Source of the DNA: Mercenaria mercenaria
Lineage: Eukaryota; Mollusca; Bivalvia; Venerida; Veneridae
DNA length: 64,000 bases
NCBI RefSeq assembly: GCF_021730395.1
Contig: NC_069368.1
Coordinates: forward strand, 68,267,501 to 68,331,500
Direction: 5' to 3'
Below the pieces are notes generated by a model. It saw only the letters and a list, made by a program, of their open reading frames with translations, did not search any database and was not told the DNA's origin. The position numbers and the translations under genes are program-made. The stretch's first letter is position 1, and every line of letters starts with the position of its first letter. Shown here piece by piece: positions 48,601 through 52,190 of this stretch.

Positions 48601-49687
48601 TTCTGATTGATGTCAACAAAACATCGTACAGTTCGATATCCCTGCACCTTTACAACGCATTTTAGTACCGGGTTCCAATTCATGCCGTAACAGAGCTGCT
48701 GTTTTGTTTAACTACCGCTTTAGTTCTAAACCAAACGGTGTTCTCTGAATTTAACTTGATAATAAAGAACCAACTTTATATATAGAACTGTAAATAGTCA
48801 TGTTCCACATTATCTGGTGTTTCCGTACTTTTGCTGCTTGTAGTTCATAAGACTTTTACTCTTTGTAAAATAAAATTAATATACATTGCGTGATAATGTT
48901 GACCGGTGTTGAAGTTGACTGTTTTGATTTTACTGCAAAAGTTTCTGTATTCTGATATGCTATGGCTCATGTTCTTATTTTCATATTTTCAGAAACTATA
49001 ACGAAACTGCCGGTACCGGAGGACAAATTTGATCCATTACCTGTAATCATAGCTGTTGTAGTGTTCATTTGCCTTGTGATAGTATTCGTTCTTGTACTGT
49101 GTGTCCTCCGGAGACAGAGAAGAAAGAAAAAACTTGAAACTAGCAGACAGAATTTTGATAGTGCTATGATTAGAGAAGAAACGGATGGAAGTGTTCATGT
49201 AGAAAACAGACTTCATGGCGTCGCTGTGACGCCAGAGGTGTCGCGTGTGGAATATGGAAAGCGCGGAGGAGATCACTTTGCTAGAATATCGCCGTCTTAC
49301 AGAAATCCAGGCTACTCTACGCCACGTGATGTAAACACTGGTAATATTCCTGTCTCTTCTCCTGAAACACAAGAGCAAAACAGAACCGTGATTGATATTA
49401 GAACATCTCAGCCATATGATAATCCTGTTGCTCGCAATAACATCGAAGATCCACACTTGTATGACAGTATAAAACCACACGTGTATGACAGCATTAAATC
49501 ATCTGCTTATCTGACACCAACTGTCCACCAGACGCAACATTCCAATGACACTAGTATAGATAGTCATTTAGTCTCGGCATTAGCAAATCAGGATGAAGTT
49601 GCGTCTCCAACAGAAGACAAAACTGAACCGCACTTCCTGCAAGTGGCGGATATAGATACAAATCTGGGTGAAAATCAGGGTGAATAA
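13991..49687 (+). CDS. Transmembrane scavenger receptor with 16 SRCR domains (27 exons)
   Basis: Proposed join: 13991-14063, 15576-15920, 16407-16727, 17758-17938, 18632-18798, 19241-19430, 20424-20566, 20929-21097, 21729-21880, 32179-32341, 32928-33100, 35142-35450, 35823-35969, 36783-36935, 37650-37874, 40560-40661, 41010-41315, 41836-42024, 42424-42963, 43969-44073, 44876-44980, 46150-46321, 46514-46662, 47007-47333, 47524-47732, 47978-48089, 48993-49687. All introns are GT..AG and all phases agree, giving 5,922 nt and 1,973 residues. Order: signal peptide (1 to about 22), SRCR 1-16 (about 25-1742), short stalk, transmembrane helix (about 1760-1781), cytoplasmic tail (1782-1973). The domains carry typical WGTVC, VVCRQLG, CxGxE and VxC elements. 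SRCR proteins bind microbial and modified ligands; a role in innate recognition or clearance is inferred. I assign no symbol because SRCR arrays are highly duplicated in bivalves. UTR exons and alternative splicing cannot be seen. Confidence 0.85.
14064..15575 (+). other. Intron 1
   Basis: Bounded by GTAAGAG and a pyrimidine-rich acceptor ending TTTTCAG. Holds the diverged SINE at 14255-14474; the rest is AT-rich without recognisable exons. Confidence 0.7.
14255..14474 (-). mobile_element. Diverged tRNA-headed SINE in intron 1
   Basis: Retains AAGCCATATGGCGACTT, GTGGAGGAAGTCCCAG, CCGGCCTTCCGTAAGC and GAAGTCAGTGATCTTAACCA from the family at 13499 and 16738. The tail is eroded. Older than its neighbours judging from its many differences. 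Confidence 0.65.
15576..15920 (+). CDS. SRCR receptor exon 2: SRCR domain 1
   Basis: 115 codons, phase 1 in and out, residues 25-139. A whole domain in one exon: VRLFKGNENS start, WTTVCG, VTCRQLGFDRG, FQECVTGQES, LVDC and VVCK end. Six cysteines, the group A number. Acceptor TTTTCAG, donor CAG|GTAACAG. A short threonine-free linker (SGQKPQDP) follows. Confidence 0.9.
16407..16727 (+). CDS. SRCR receptor exon 3: SRCR domain 2
   Basis: 107 codons, phase 1-1, residues 140-246. Contains WGRVCG, FWDDNDAGVLCRQLGYHDG, NCVGNETNLSSC and AVVCY, the core SRCR motifs, in one exon. Acceptor AATTGTAG, donor CAAG|GTAATT. A SINE begins about 11 bp beyond the donor. Confidence 0.9.
16738..16985 (-). mobile_element. 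tRNA-headed SINE close to the exon 3 donor
   Basis: The best-preserved copy of the family: minus-strand head GGGGCCTCCGTGGCCGAGTG, B-box-like GGGTTCGAGCC, body CACCTGGTGTCTTCC, tail TGTCGGCGCGACGTAAAACC. It starts only about 11 bp after the exon 3 splice donor, so a transcript that fails to splice there would read straight into it. Confidence 0.85.
17758..17938 (+). CDS. SRCR receptor exon 4: first half of SRCR domain 3
   Basis: Phase 1 in, phase 2 out. LSLVGGKANYGKVVLSIDGQ start, GLICN in place of WGTVC, then AVCRQLGYTSGG. Donor TTACA|GTAAGA. With exon 5 it makes residues 247-362. The GLICN form shows that the first WG signature is eroded in this domain while the second cysteine motif is intact. 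Confidence 0.85.
18632..18798 (+). CDS. SRCR receptor exon 5: second half of SRCR domain 3
   Basis: Phase 2 in, phase 1 out. Contains VVLDGVSCLSGEEESLLRCR and GVSVYCY. The acceptor TTTATAACAG|AGAACAG was chosen because the upstream TTCTTAG would bring an in-frame stop. Donor GAAG|GTATAT. Confidence 0.8.
19241..19430 (+). CDS. SRCR receptor exon 6: first half of SRCR domain 4
   Basis: Phase 1 in, phase 2 out. VRLAGSGVLETEQLYFGRVE start, FYGVCAN, MVTCRQFGFAQAE. Donor CTT|GTAAGAA. With exon 7 it makes residues 363-473. Confidence 0.85.
20424..20566 (+). CDS. SRCR receptor exon 7: second half of SRCR domain 4
   Basis: Phase 2 in, phase 1 out. Reads SISNITCNGDEDRIANC, QCEGDNTLHAALLCKQPS. Not visible as an ORF because of its length; identified from the acceptor TTTTTTCAG, the CxGxE motif and the donor GATA|GTAAGT. 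Confidence 0.85.
20929..21097 (+). CDS. SRCR receptor exon 8: first half of SRCR domain 5
   Basis: Phase 1 in, phase 2 out. FSLSENYYGDVLVKRYGI start, GHVCREGWDDNDAKVMCKKAGYASG: textbook SRCR core. Donor CAG|GTAGGG. Too short for routine ORF detection. Confidence 0.85.
21729..21880 (+). CDS. SRCR receptor exon 9: second half of SRCR domain 5
   Basis: Phase 2 in, phase 1 out. WSSNFSCNGLETSLADCGY, WYCANDKVSAGVLCF. Acceptor AACTTCTAG, donor CCAG|GTAAAC. With exon 8, residues 474-580. Followed by the longest intron of the gene (10.3 kb). Confidence 0.85.
22658..24219 (+). mobile_element. Hairpin-ended element with about 160-bp internal repeats
   Basis: Left hairpin AGCTCACC..GAGCAC / GTGCTC..GGTGAGCT followed by CCGTCCGGCGTCCGTCCGTCC. 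Core of about eight units of roughly 160 bp with GACCCCGGGGTCAAAATTGA, CACTTGATTTTACATAGG and TAGCATTGCCTAGTGGACC blocks. Right end GGTGAGCGATCC, hairpin AGGGTCA-TCA-TGACCCT, then CTTGT. The terminal 15-20 bp match the element at 1580-2926 while the core is unrelated. No coding capacity. Confidence 0.8.
24272..25975 (+). repeat. Left terminal inverted repeat of the Polinton-type element
   Basis: Matches 28849-30469 in reverse complement almost throughout. It contains two to three tandem subunits of about 300 bp (anchor TCGTTTCACTACCAACAGCC near 24831 and 25133) and several CCAAT/ATTGG boxes, which could serve as promoter elements. Confidence 0.9.
26270..26683 (-). CDS. Adenain-like cysteine protease of the Polinton-type element
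   Basis: 137 residues. The fold signature is that of the adenovirus protease family (C5) used by Polintons to process virion proteins: an N-terminal MNNYELEEML segment, GKHWVVFYFP and FDSLGNRPEHY blocks, and a C-terminal NICGLYCVYYI block. The length is shorter than adenain (about 200 residues) but within the range of Polinton proteases. First of three genes read leftward; 76 bp separate it from the next. Fossil part; no further assessment. Confidence 0.85.
   Translation of the reverse strand: MNNYELEEMLKEYPVTICAADQLQIRRGQYVISNTDTSQGSGKHWVVFYFPKRGPDEFFDSLGNRPEHYKVHFEQALKKRYWMNFSQIQDTDSNICGLYCVYYITNRCSGRKMKDILKTFDAYRKKSNDEFIVSYFS
26760..27149 (-). CDS. Unknown Polinton-type protein
   Basis: 129 residues, highly charged, with an acidic and lysine-rich middle (KKAELKEEREREAMKQEQKG) likely to form a short helix. 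I do not recognise it. Its position between protease and ATPase, 15 bp from the ATPase frame, is where Polintons often carry small lineage-specific virion genes. No signal peptide or membrane segment. Confidence 0.6.
   Translation of the reverse strand: MACFNFHRVKMGSIEVYDYKQEQWVPDKPDPEKWIQHFKDLRDGYVRPDHMGRYFVGSGAYRRKKAELKEEREREAMKQEQKGEDLPVVKLVTPVAQAVDIARSEIRQSRKHSDLKRHRYKMDTPLSRD
27165..28619 (-). CDS. FtsK/HerA-type packaging ATPase with N-terminal zinc finger, Polinton-type
   Basis: 484 residues. Residues about 14-36 form a C2H2 zinc finger (CPVCHQSF..H..H). Residues about 60-240 are a P-loop ATPase: VVSGPSGSGKTEW (Walker A), NLLVFDDLM (Walker B) and VVYLTQNLF, the pattern of the poxvirus A32 / Polinton genome-packaging ATPases. 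An aspartate/glutamate-rich stretch (about 295-325) and a charged helical C-terminus follow. The finger and C-terminal extension are additions to the usual ATPase core of about 250 residues. Reads leftward from just inside the right inverted repeat. Confidence 0.88.
   Translation of the reverse strand: MIKILTSISQMHQCPVCHQSFSRIDNMRRHQRYVHGNDEATDSFSPPLQAWDISREITFQHPFSMVVSGPSGSGKTEWTRKLLSSNLVRPQPQRIIWCFGQWQPLYDELRREIPGVEFVHGIPDYLNDSQYINVNRRNLLVFDDLMTEAKCDQRIADLFTKGSHHRNISVVYLTQNLFPQGKACRDIALNTQYLVLFNNPIDRQQVATLARRIYPSSSNIFMKRFERATSRPHGYLVIDLKSSTPEQHRLRENIFEAINPEKRKRTNDEYKQEDYFNGEGYLSDKNDDKDKDEEEDYDDHDDDDDDDDDDDETENRNNVTSFVKKRSLIKGPPGKRRKVEIIEERSRREIWDKRFQYPLRQSIKEQFSAKVNNYTEQGLSFEDAYRHTANDVLPELRKRLRQNYARFLIDFYELQNDPTQQQIIQSAKKLKTQHGMTVKESIRQAIALRKDLFVELWPDHKTKGDYSMEDNKESDDDQESDDDE
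28670..28848. repeat. GGA/GAG-rich low-complexity tract
   Basis: A nearly pure purine run of (GAG)n, GGAGTGGAG and related units between the ATPase gene and the right inverted repeat of the Polinton-type element. It yields long glutamate/arginine or proline/serine ORFs on the two strands, none of which are genes. Confidence 0.9.
28849..30469 (-). repeat. Right terminal inverted repeat of the Polinton-type element
   Basis: Reverse complement of 24272-25975, beginning CAATCAAAATGCGCC and ending AGTGTTGGTTCATTTT, with the same subunits of about 300 bp. It would place CCAAT boxes upstream of the leftward genes. Confidence 0.9.
31350..31790. repeat. Nested palindromic region in intron 9
   Basis: Outer words GGGATAACGCATG / CATGCGCTAACGC face each other. 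Inside is a strong hairpin with arms 31388-31428 and 31445-31485 (GTTATAACATCTGCAGAATC.. and ..GATTCTGCAAATGTTATAAC). A second facing pair, TTCTAGCATAAAA near 31512 and TTTTATGCTAGAA near 31775, brackets the 31510-31790 part. Probably one or two MITE-like elements. Confidence 0.6.
32179..32341 (+). CDS. SRCR receptor exon 10: first half of SRCR domain 6
   Basis: Phase 1 in, phase 2 out. LVRLADGISDEHGRAEVF start, WATICDRSWGNNDARVFCRQAGFADG. Donor ATAC|GTGAGT. With exon 11, residues 581-692. First exon after the Polinton-bearing intron; its acceptor TTTCTTACAG is intact. Confidence 0.88.
32928..33100 (+). CDS. SRCR receptor exon 11: second half of SRCR domain 6
   Basis: Phase 2 in, phase 1 out. 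MKVALSSVRCDGTEDSIFQC, DAGVYCYKH. Acceptor TTTTTGAAAAATCTAG, donor CATG|GTAAAC. A foldback element begins about 110 bp downstream. Confidence 0.88.
33209..34284. mobile_element. Foldback element 1 (1,076 bp) in intron 11
   Basis: Terminal arms 33209-33595 and 33950-34284 are inverted copies. Outer ends TACGATGTTCCGTTTGGGCA and its partner TACGGTGTTCCGTTTGGACA; further in, CGTGACCTTTTATTTAATAC is shared. The arms are built of short units such as CGATGGTACGATGGTGAAAA, so the arms themselves are tandem arrays, as in Drosophila FB elements. A spacer (about 33596-33950) without a gene separates them. GAGAGA directly flanks both ends, an apparent 6-bp target duplication. Confidence 0.8.
34601..34750. 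repeat. 150-bp palindrome
   Basis: Near-complete inverted repeat about a central CGCTAGCG at 34670-34677. Shared arm words include AATGCTNTTTTTGT, AACCACACTGGG and TTCTTG. No ORF. Could be a MITE with almost no loop, or simply a fixed snapback. Confidence 0.7.
35142..35450 (+). CDS. SRCR receptor exon 12: SRCR domain 7
   Basis: 103 codons, phase 1-1, residues 693-795, one exon. VKLPMYSYGSVQY start, EYGLVCADGFDTKAANVVCKQNNFAQGVSVCC, VQCIGNERSLREC, AGVVCTD. Acceptor TATCAACAG, donor ACAA|GTAAGC. The CC pair after the second core motif recurs in domains 13 and 16, suggesting a shared origin. Confidence 0.88.
35823..35969 (+). CDS. SRCR receptor exon 13: first half of SRCR domain 8
   Basis: Phase 1 in, phase 1 out. 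ISADPEIKIKYFSHDGYVCSE, FTDADAKVVCRVNGFSYGKAF. Acceptor TTATTTTCAG, donor CAAG|GTACTG. Shorter front part than other domains, lacking most of the first strand. Confidence 0.85.
36130..36240 (+). mobile_element. Possible left-end fragment of a hairpin-ended element
   Basis: TTTTTATGCTCCCGATGTCGGAGACTTATGA, with a small hairpin (CTCCGA-like arms), and GGTCCGTCATATTTC resemble the left ends at 3659 and 63597. No core repeats or right end follow. Confidence 0.35.
36783..36935 (+). CDS. SRCR receptor exon 14: second half of SRCR domain 8
   Basis: Phase 1-1. IRWLRGLGCLGAETNVMQC, AIGVCSWDSIGAAICSN. Acceptor TTTCATGTAG, donor GAAA|GTTAGT (weaker than most). With exon 13, residues 796-895, the shortest domain at 100 residues. 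Not visible as an ORF. Confidence 0.82.
37101..37514 (+). mobile_element. Short hairpin-ended element, AGCTCGACTAT type
   Basis: Starts AGCTCGACTATTTGAA and ends TTCAAATAGTCGAGTGCGCT then GCTGCCGTCAGACAGC and TTTTG. The two ends are therefore inverted copies of each other, and the right end resembles the end of the element at 56297-57395. It lies about 135 bp upstream of exon 15. Confidence 0.6.
37650..37874 (+). CDS. SRCR receptor exon 15: first part of SRCR domain 9
   Basis: Phase 1-1. DIRLANGSSVSGRVEIKVKG, EWGTVCGEDLTRNEASVVCRNLNFHAGRN, VIILGIKCA. The acceptor TTTTCCCAAAG was chosen as the only upstream AG that gives phase 1. The donor GCAG|GTACGG is preferred over the stronger GTAAGA 5 bp later because it joins to GNETSVTEC in exon 16. 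Confidence 0.82.
38102..38225 (+). mobile_element. SINE-like repeat interrupted by foldback element 2
   Basis: GGTCGAAGGTTGGATCCCAG is B-box-like, followed by ACGGTACTAGTAGCTGCCTT and GGCGCTCAGCATTTAAAGGG. It appears to continue after 39988 as GAACCTGGCTTCTC, that is, the foldback element sits inside it. The similar text GGCCGAGGTTGGAATCCCGG at 50931 suggests a dispersed family. Confidence 0.45.
38226..39988. mobile_element. Foldback element 2 (1,763 bp) in intron 15
   Basis: Left end TACGAAAGACCCGTGGTGAC is mirrored at the right end (GTCACCACGGGTCTTTCGTA). The arms, about 38226-38745 and 39555-39988, consist of short units such as CACGATTTCCACTTCACGAA and their reverse complement. GAACCT flanks both sides (38220-38225 and 39989-39994), an apparent 6-bp target duplication. 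The spacer of about 0.8 kb has no gene. Same layout, TACG terminus and 6-bp duplication as foldback element 1. Confidence 0.82.
40240..40559 (+). repeat. Tandem duplication of the exon 16 acceptor and 5' end
   Basis: ATATTTCAGGTAACGAGACA, the acceptor and first codons of exon 16, occurs with its AG at about 40293, 40397, 40501 and 40559 (steps of 104, 104 and 58 bp). Only the last copy runs on into the rest of the exon. The first two copies meet a stop when read in the exon phase. They are therefore decoy acceptors in front of a real exon. Confidence 0.85.
40560..40661 (+). CDS. SRCR receptor exon 16: end of SRCR domain 9
   Basis: Phase 1-1. GNETSVTECIWSGYGKSVKRC, DAAVQCFYN. Acceptor ATATTTCAG, donor AACA|GTAAGA. 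With exon 15, residues 896-1004. Preceded by three partial upstream duplicates of its own start. Confidence 0.85.
40748..40892 (+). mobile_element. 5'-truncated SINE in intron 16
   Basis: Plus-strand copy of the 13499/16738 family: CAGCTGGCTTACGGAAGGTC, GGGGCACCTGGGGTCTTCC, GTCGCCATATGACCTAAAAT, TGTTGGTGCGACGTTAA. The tRNA-like head is absent, which fits target-primed reverse transcription that stopped early. A C-rich stretch replaces the tail end. Confidence 0.75.
41010..41315 (+). CDS. SRCR receptor exon 17: SRCR domain 10
   Basis: 102 codons, phase 1-1, residues 1005-1106, one exon. RLVGSTTINYGRLEMFD start, WLAVCDRDVNVNNANIICRQMGYVAG, VSIDCTDTSECTF, LALYCS. Acceptor TTTTTTAATTTTAG, donor GAAA|GTAAGT. 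Confidence 0.88.
41836..42024 (+). CDS. SRCR receptor exon 18: first part of SRCR domain 11
   Basis: Phase 1-1. VRLPLSSFYGPVSIQRYG start, LWGHICSNEFDDSDALVVCSRLGYGSG. Acceptor TTTTTTTGCAG, donor CAGG|GTACAT. Not apparent as an ORF because the visible frame there is a different one. Confidence 0.85.
42424..42963 (+). CDS. SRCR receptor exon 19: end of domain 11, all of domain 12, start of domain 13
   Basis: 180 codons, phase 1-1, the longest SRCR exon. Ends domain 11 with NVGCSGSEAAIENC and AGVVCY; carries domain 12 (about residues 1208-1312: TGVEIKANGKSLYIS, AAVYCYTLDYAGG, MNCDGTEESILKC, GATCYT); begins domain 13 with VRLVGGDPKYYGVVF and GPVCAAGFDHVDA. Domain boundaries elsewhere are introns, so two introns are missing here. 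Domain 12 lacks the usual WGxVC cysteine. Confidence 0.88.
43279..43341. repeat. Short inverted repeat
   Basis: GTGCGGTAACTAA and TTAGTTACCGCAC face each other across about 25 bp in intron 19. Confidence 0.7.
43530..43650. repeat. Long palindrome in intron 19
   Basis: Arms of about 55 bp around a 3-base loop at GGGGGC-TAT-GCCCCC. Shared words: GGGTAAACGATTT, AGAAAG and AAACTC. No coding capacity; MITE-like. Confidence 0.75.
43969..44073 (+). CDS. SRCR receptor exon 20: middle of SRCR domain 13
   Basis: Phase 1-1, 35 codons: TACASLGYSAGLVLCCAPFG, PVITNVQCR. Acceptor CTCGTTTTCAG, donor AGAG|GTACTT. Shares the CC pair with domains 7 and 16. Confidence 0.85.
44612..44693 (+). mobile_element. 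tRNA-derived SINE, short copy
   Basis: GCGGCCGGGTAGTTCAGTCG (A-box) and GGGTTCGAGTTCCGG (B-box), then TGCACATTTTTTCTCACCC. The post-head words are shared with 53033-53165 and 54160-54320, so this is a SINE family and not a tRNA gene; the anticodon arm is largely absent. Confidence 0.7.
44876..44980 (+). CDS. SRCR receptor exon 21: end of SRCR domain 13
   Basis: Phase 1-1, 35 codons: GTEKHLTDCLHDDAGDTSC, DYAAVACYSG, a short threonine/proline linker. Acceptor CTATTTATTTAG, donor ACAG|GTAAAA. Domains 11-13 together span residues 1107-1419. Confidence 0.85.
45357..45398 (+). mobile_element. Right-end fragment of an AGCTCGACTAT-type element
   Basis: TTCAAATAGTCGAGCGCACT, then AGAGAGCTCTTGTT, matching the right ends at 37514 and 57395. 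No left end seen. Confidence 0.55.
46150..46321 (+). CDS. SRCR receptor exon 22: first half of SRCR domain 14
   Basis: Phase 1 in, phase 2 out. YTLSLPSTDTSTYAGNLVLT start, ISGSICMDGWDDNDAHVACRELGYQTG. Acceptor ATATGTTTCAG, donor CAA|GTAAGT. Same internal intron site and phase as domains 3-6. Confidence 0.87.
46514..46662 (+). CDS. SRCR receptor exon 23: second half of SRCR domain 14
   Basis: Phase 2 in, phase 1 out. PYWISQVNCNGNEDTLSQC, SHAGVICYDNE. Acceptor TGGTGTTTCAG, donor GAAG|GTAAAA. With exon 22, residues 1420-1526. Confidence 0.88.
47007..47333 (+). CDS. SRCR receptor exon 24: SRCR domain 15
   Basis: 109 codons, phase 1-1, residues 1527-1635, one exon. SRLFGSGESRYGRAELSVSG start, [52 protein letters not shown]. 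The frame runs unbroken from the acceptor TTACTTCAG; the domain front has no ATG in this frame and is easily missed. Donor CCG|GTTTGT. Confidence 0.88.
47524..47732 (+). CDS. SRCR receptor exon 25: first part of SRCR domain 16
   Basis: Phase 1 in, phase 0 out. VKLSTGVGRRTDQGAVLM start, WYTLCADDFTDVSAQTVCRELGFQDGLFQCCSQFG. Acceptor ATTTACAG, donor AAG|GTTTTTG (weak). Confidence 0.83.
47978..48089 (+). CDS. SRCR receptor exon 26: end of SRCR domain 16
   Basis: Phase 0 in, phase 1 out. VMCSGNETDVTDCLVEGECTG, YASVVCYGF. Acceptor ATACAAACAG, donor ACAG|GTATGA. With exon 25, residues 1636-1742. The only phase-0 intron in the coding region. Confidence 0.85.
48130..48362 (-). mobile_element. tRNA-headed SINE in intron 26
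   Basis: Diverged member of the 13499/16738 family: TAGGTCATATGGCAACTATT, GTGGAGGAAGACCCCATGTG, ACCGGCCTTACGTAAGC, AGTTAGCGACATTAATTAG and CCACGGCTCC. Begins about 40 bp after the exon 26 donor. Confidence 0.7.
48993..49687 (+). CDS. SRCR receptor exon 27: stalk, transmembrane helix, cytoplasmic tail
   Basis: Phase 1 in, stop TAA at 49685. A 16-residue proline-rich stalk (LPVPEDKFDPLP), then a hydrophobic helix at about 1760-1781 (VIIAVVVFICLVIVFVLVLC) and a basic stop-transfer RRQRRKKK. The tail of 192 residues carries two YxNP motifs (Y1845, Y1884: Grb2-SH2-like if phosphorylated) and two YDSI motifs (Y1899, Y1907: Yxx-hydrophobic, endocytic type), plus YSTP and YLTP. No kinase, TIR or death domain. 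Type I topology follows from the signal peptide. Confidence 0.88.
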
Positions 49688-50500
49688 ATGGTCATACTAA
49701 ATAAGCAACTCATTTAGATTTAGTAAAATGATATTATGTACTACTAGTGTACCAGTATTAGTGATAAAGATACCTATTATATGAGTTTCCTACATATTAG
49801 CTTTAGGCGTATTAGCTTAAATAGGACTTATATCACAATGTTCTTAACTCGATGTGATCTGGATTTTTATTATATAATCTATAATATAATTTTGTTCTGT
49901 AGGGAGTCTGCTGTTCTATAAATATAGTACGAGATATTGAAACGACACTTAAGTTATAGGTAGCTGATAGTAAGGCCGATGTCGGCATTTGGAGTCATTA
50001 GCCTCAAGGCCAACGTCACTGTTTTCTAAAATAGAAAAAACAAAGTTTCCGCTCGATAATATCTAGTTGTTTGGAGAGACTTACCCTAACCAAATTTTAC
50101 ACAAGTAAAACAAGCTGTTTATTTGGTGACACCTTTTTCTAGTCCTAATCATATCCATGCATATGTTTCCTGTATATAAATTTAGTTAGGAATGGCATAC
50201 TGTCTAGAAAGTCTATAAGAAGATCTAGCTTTTGAACAGTATTATTGAAAGCAGAAAACTTTGCGGTCAATAACAGTAACTAGGATGAGATATTCTGATG
50301 GAACTTTGTATGTAGGTATCTTAATAGGACAGACAGGTTGTGGAGTGTTTTGTGGCAACTTTGGCCAAGATCATTGTAACTAAAATAAGAAATGTTTAAA
50401 AACCTGGAAACGGAGAAATTTCATATCTCGTGTTGTTCAATTGAAAATGTTCTTGCAATAAATCCTTTTAAATAAAATATAAGCATATGTTATCCACGTT
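49688..50500 (+). other. Probable 3' UTR of the SRCR receptor with poly(A) signals
   Basis: AT-rich sequence after the stop codon. AATAAA occurs at 50457-50462 and 50471-50476, a plausible end about 0.8 kb downstream of the stop; another AATAAA is at 50619. Cleavage position not determinable. Confidence 0.55.
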
Positions 50501-50928
50501 TTTCTTATATTTTTGTTGAAATGTCCGACGTGAATCATTCCTGTATTGTCAAACATGTACACAAAGTTTAGCAGACGATTTCGCTAAACTTAACATGGTG
50601 TCATGTATATTAGCTCTCAATAAAAGGGAAATACTGTAACAATAAAGATTTCCAAAGATTCAATATTTTTATAAGGAGATATTCTTGATAGAATTTCAAA
50701 AAACCTATTGTCAACAAAACGTATTGATGGTGAATTATTAAAATCATGTTAGAAATGTGAATCACACGGTCAGTTGCTGGGGGTATTTGTACAAGTAAAT
50801 ATGTTTAAGGCAAGTGAAACTGGTATCCGTCCCGAAAAGCCTTGTCCTGACAGCTCTTATACATATATGCAAATCTGCAAGAATCATGGAATATTGGTGG
50901 TTGGTAACACGCTTGATTGTCTATCCAT

Positions 50929-51196
50929 AGGGCCGAGGTTGGAATCCCGGTCCTGACAGCGGAAATTTCTGAGATGCTCTTGAGTGTATTCTACACAACT
51001 AAGAAGCCAGGACTGGTCTTCCTCAGGAAAGAAAGATTTGCGTGTATATGTGCTCTACATTGGGCGTGTTAAAGGGCCAGTCAGACTAATCGCTCAAAGT
51101 TCAGCTCACAAAGTTAAGCTAAGTTAGAGAACATGCATACATTCTCTATCCTGGGGGCGTCCATCTGGTCAGATCGTTTTCTGTCTTTTCTCGTAT
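50929..51196 (+). mobile_element. SINE-like repeat, split by a MITE
   Basis: AGGGCCGAGGTTGGAATCCCG (B-box-like), then ACAACTAAGAAGCCAGGACT and TTGGGCGTGTTAAAGGGCC. After the MITE, 51415-51500 reads GCAAAGCACCTTTTAACGTG and GGGTGCTATATAAAT, the kind of tail expected of a SINE. It shares its front with 38102-38225. Confidence 0.45.
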
Positions 51197-51398
51197 TTAA
51201 CCCTTAACCTGCTAAATTTCTAAAATGGACTGGTCCATCATTCAATTTGGGCAGTACCATTTATTGTTTGTAGGGGTGTTCACTGAAAATTTACTGACTG
51301 AATAGCGAACATGCAGACCATGATCGCCTGATGGATTGCAGCTGATCATGTCTGCACTGGTCGCAAGCAATCACTGCCGCCAGCAGGTTAAAGGTTAA
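51197..51398. mobile_element. piggyBac-like MITE with TTAA ends
   Basis: TTAA, then CCCTTAACCTGCT; at the other side AGCAGGTTAAAGG, then TTAA. The 13-bp inverted repeats begin CCC/CCT and sit inside TTAA duplications, the hallmark of piggyBac transposition. About 200 bp, no ORF, so non-autonomous. The interior includes TGGACTGGTCCATCATTC and TGCACTGGTCGCAAGC. Confidence 0.75.
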
Positions 51399-51529
51399 TG
51401 AATCAGCGCCCTTGAATGACAGCTGTTGTATGTGTATATGTATATACGACTGCAAAGCACCTTTTAACGTGCCTATCATGAAAAGGGTGCTATATAAATA
51501 TGGAGACCGTGTTTTAGTTGTACTTTGAA

Positions 51530-52190
51530 TTGCATGGGGCGAGGTCAAGGTCACTGCTAAAATGGGAAAACAGCTTTCTCAGTAACTTCAGGAATGAGAT
51601 AAGTAGACTAAACTTGGTATATAGGTAGCTTTTACAGACGCCAATGTTTTTGTTGTTGTTTTTTGTTTGTTTTTTTTTTTTTGGGGGTGGGGGGTTGTTA
51701 GCTTGGAGCAAAGTCATTGTTACCGCGAGAAAATAAGAAAAAATGGTTTTCGGTCAATACTTTAGTTAAGAATGACAAAATGCGACTAAATTTGTTATAG
51801 TGGGTAGCTTTCATGCAAATCAAAATTCAATTGCATTTTGGATTGATTGGTTCAAGGTTTAGGACAGTGTACTGAAAATAGAAAAGATAGATCTAATAGC
51901 TTCAGTTGGAAATGAGACACAAACTTTACACAAAGCACAACTTTGGCATCCTGCACAGACCTCAGTTGCATTTTGGTTTCCTTTATTCAAGGTCATTGTT
52001 ACACGTGTTCTTGCAATATGAAATGTTTTGTTTATTTTTACTCAGTTACTCTTCCACTGCTTGTCGTATGCTAGAAGCCTCTTTGCAGGTAAAAAGGCAT
52101 TTTAGTTTTCTTGGGTGTTGTGTATTAGCTACATCTCGTTTAAATGGGTCAACCGTGTTGTTGCACTTATAAAATAGACTGACCCGGTTT
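51530..52190. repeat. Diverged CAAGGTCA-type repeat units
   Basis: Loose units of about 150-200 bp with GAGGTCAAGGTCACTGCTA, TAGGTAGCTTTTACAGACGC and CAAGGTCATTGTTACACG words, like the cores of the hairpin-ended elements but strongly decayed and without ends. Confidence 0.4.

Noticed and set aside
49430-49520. ITAM in the receptor tail (YDSI..YDSI)
   Set aside because: Only four residues separate the two YxxI units; ITAMs need six to eight. ITIM is also not met at the -2 positions.
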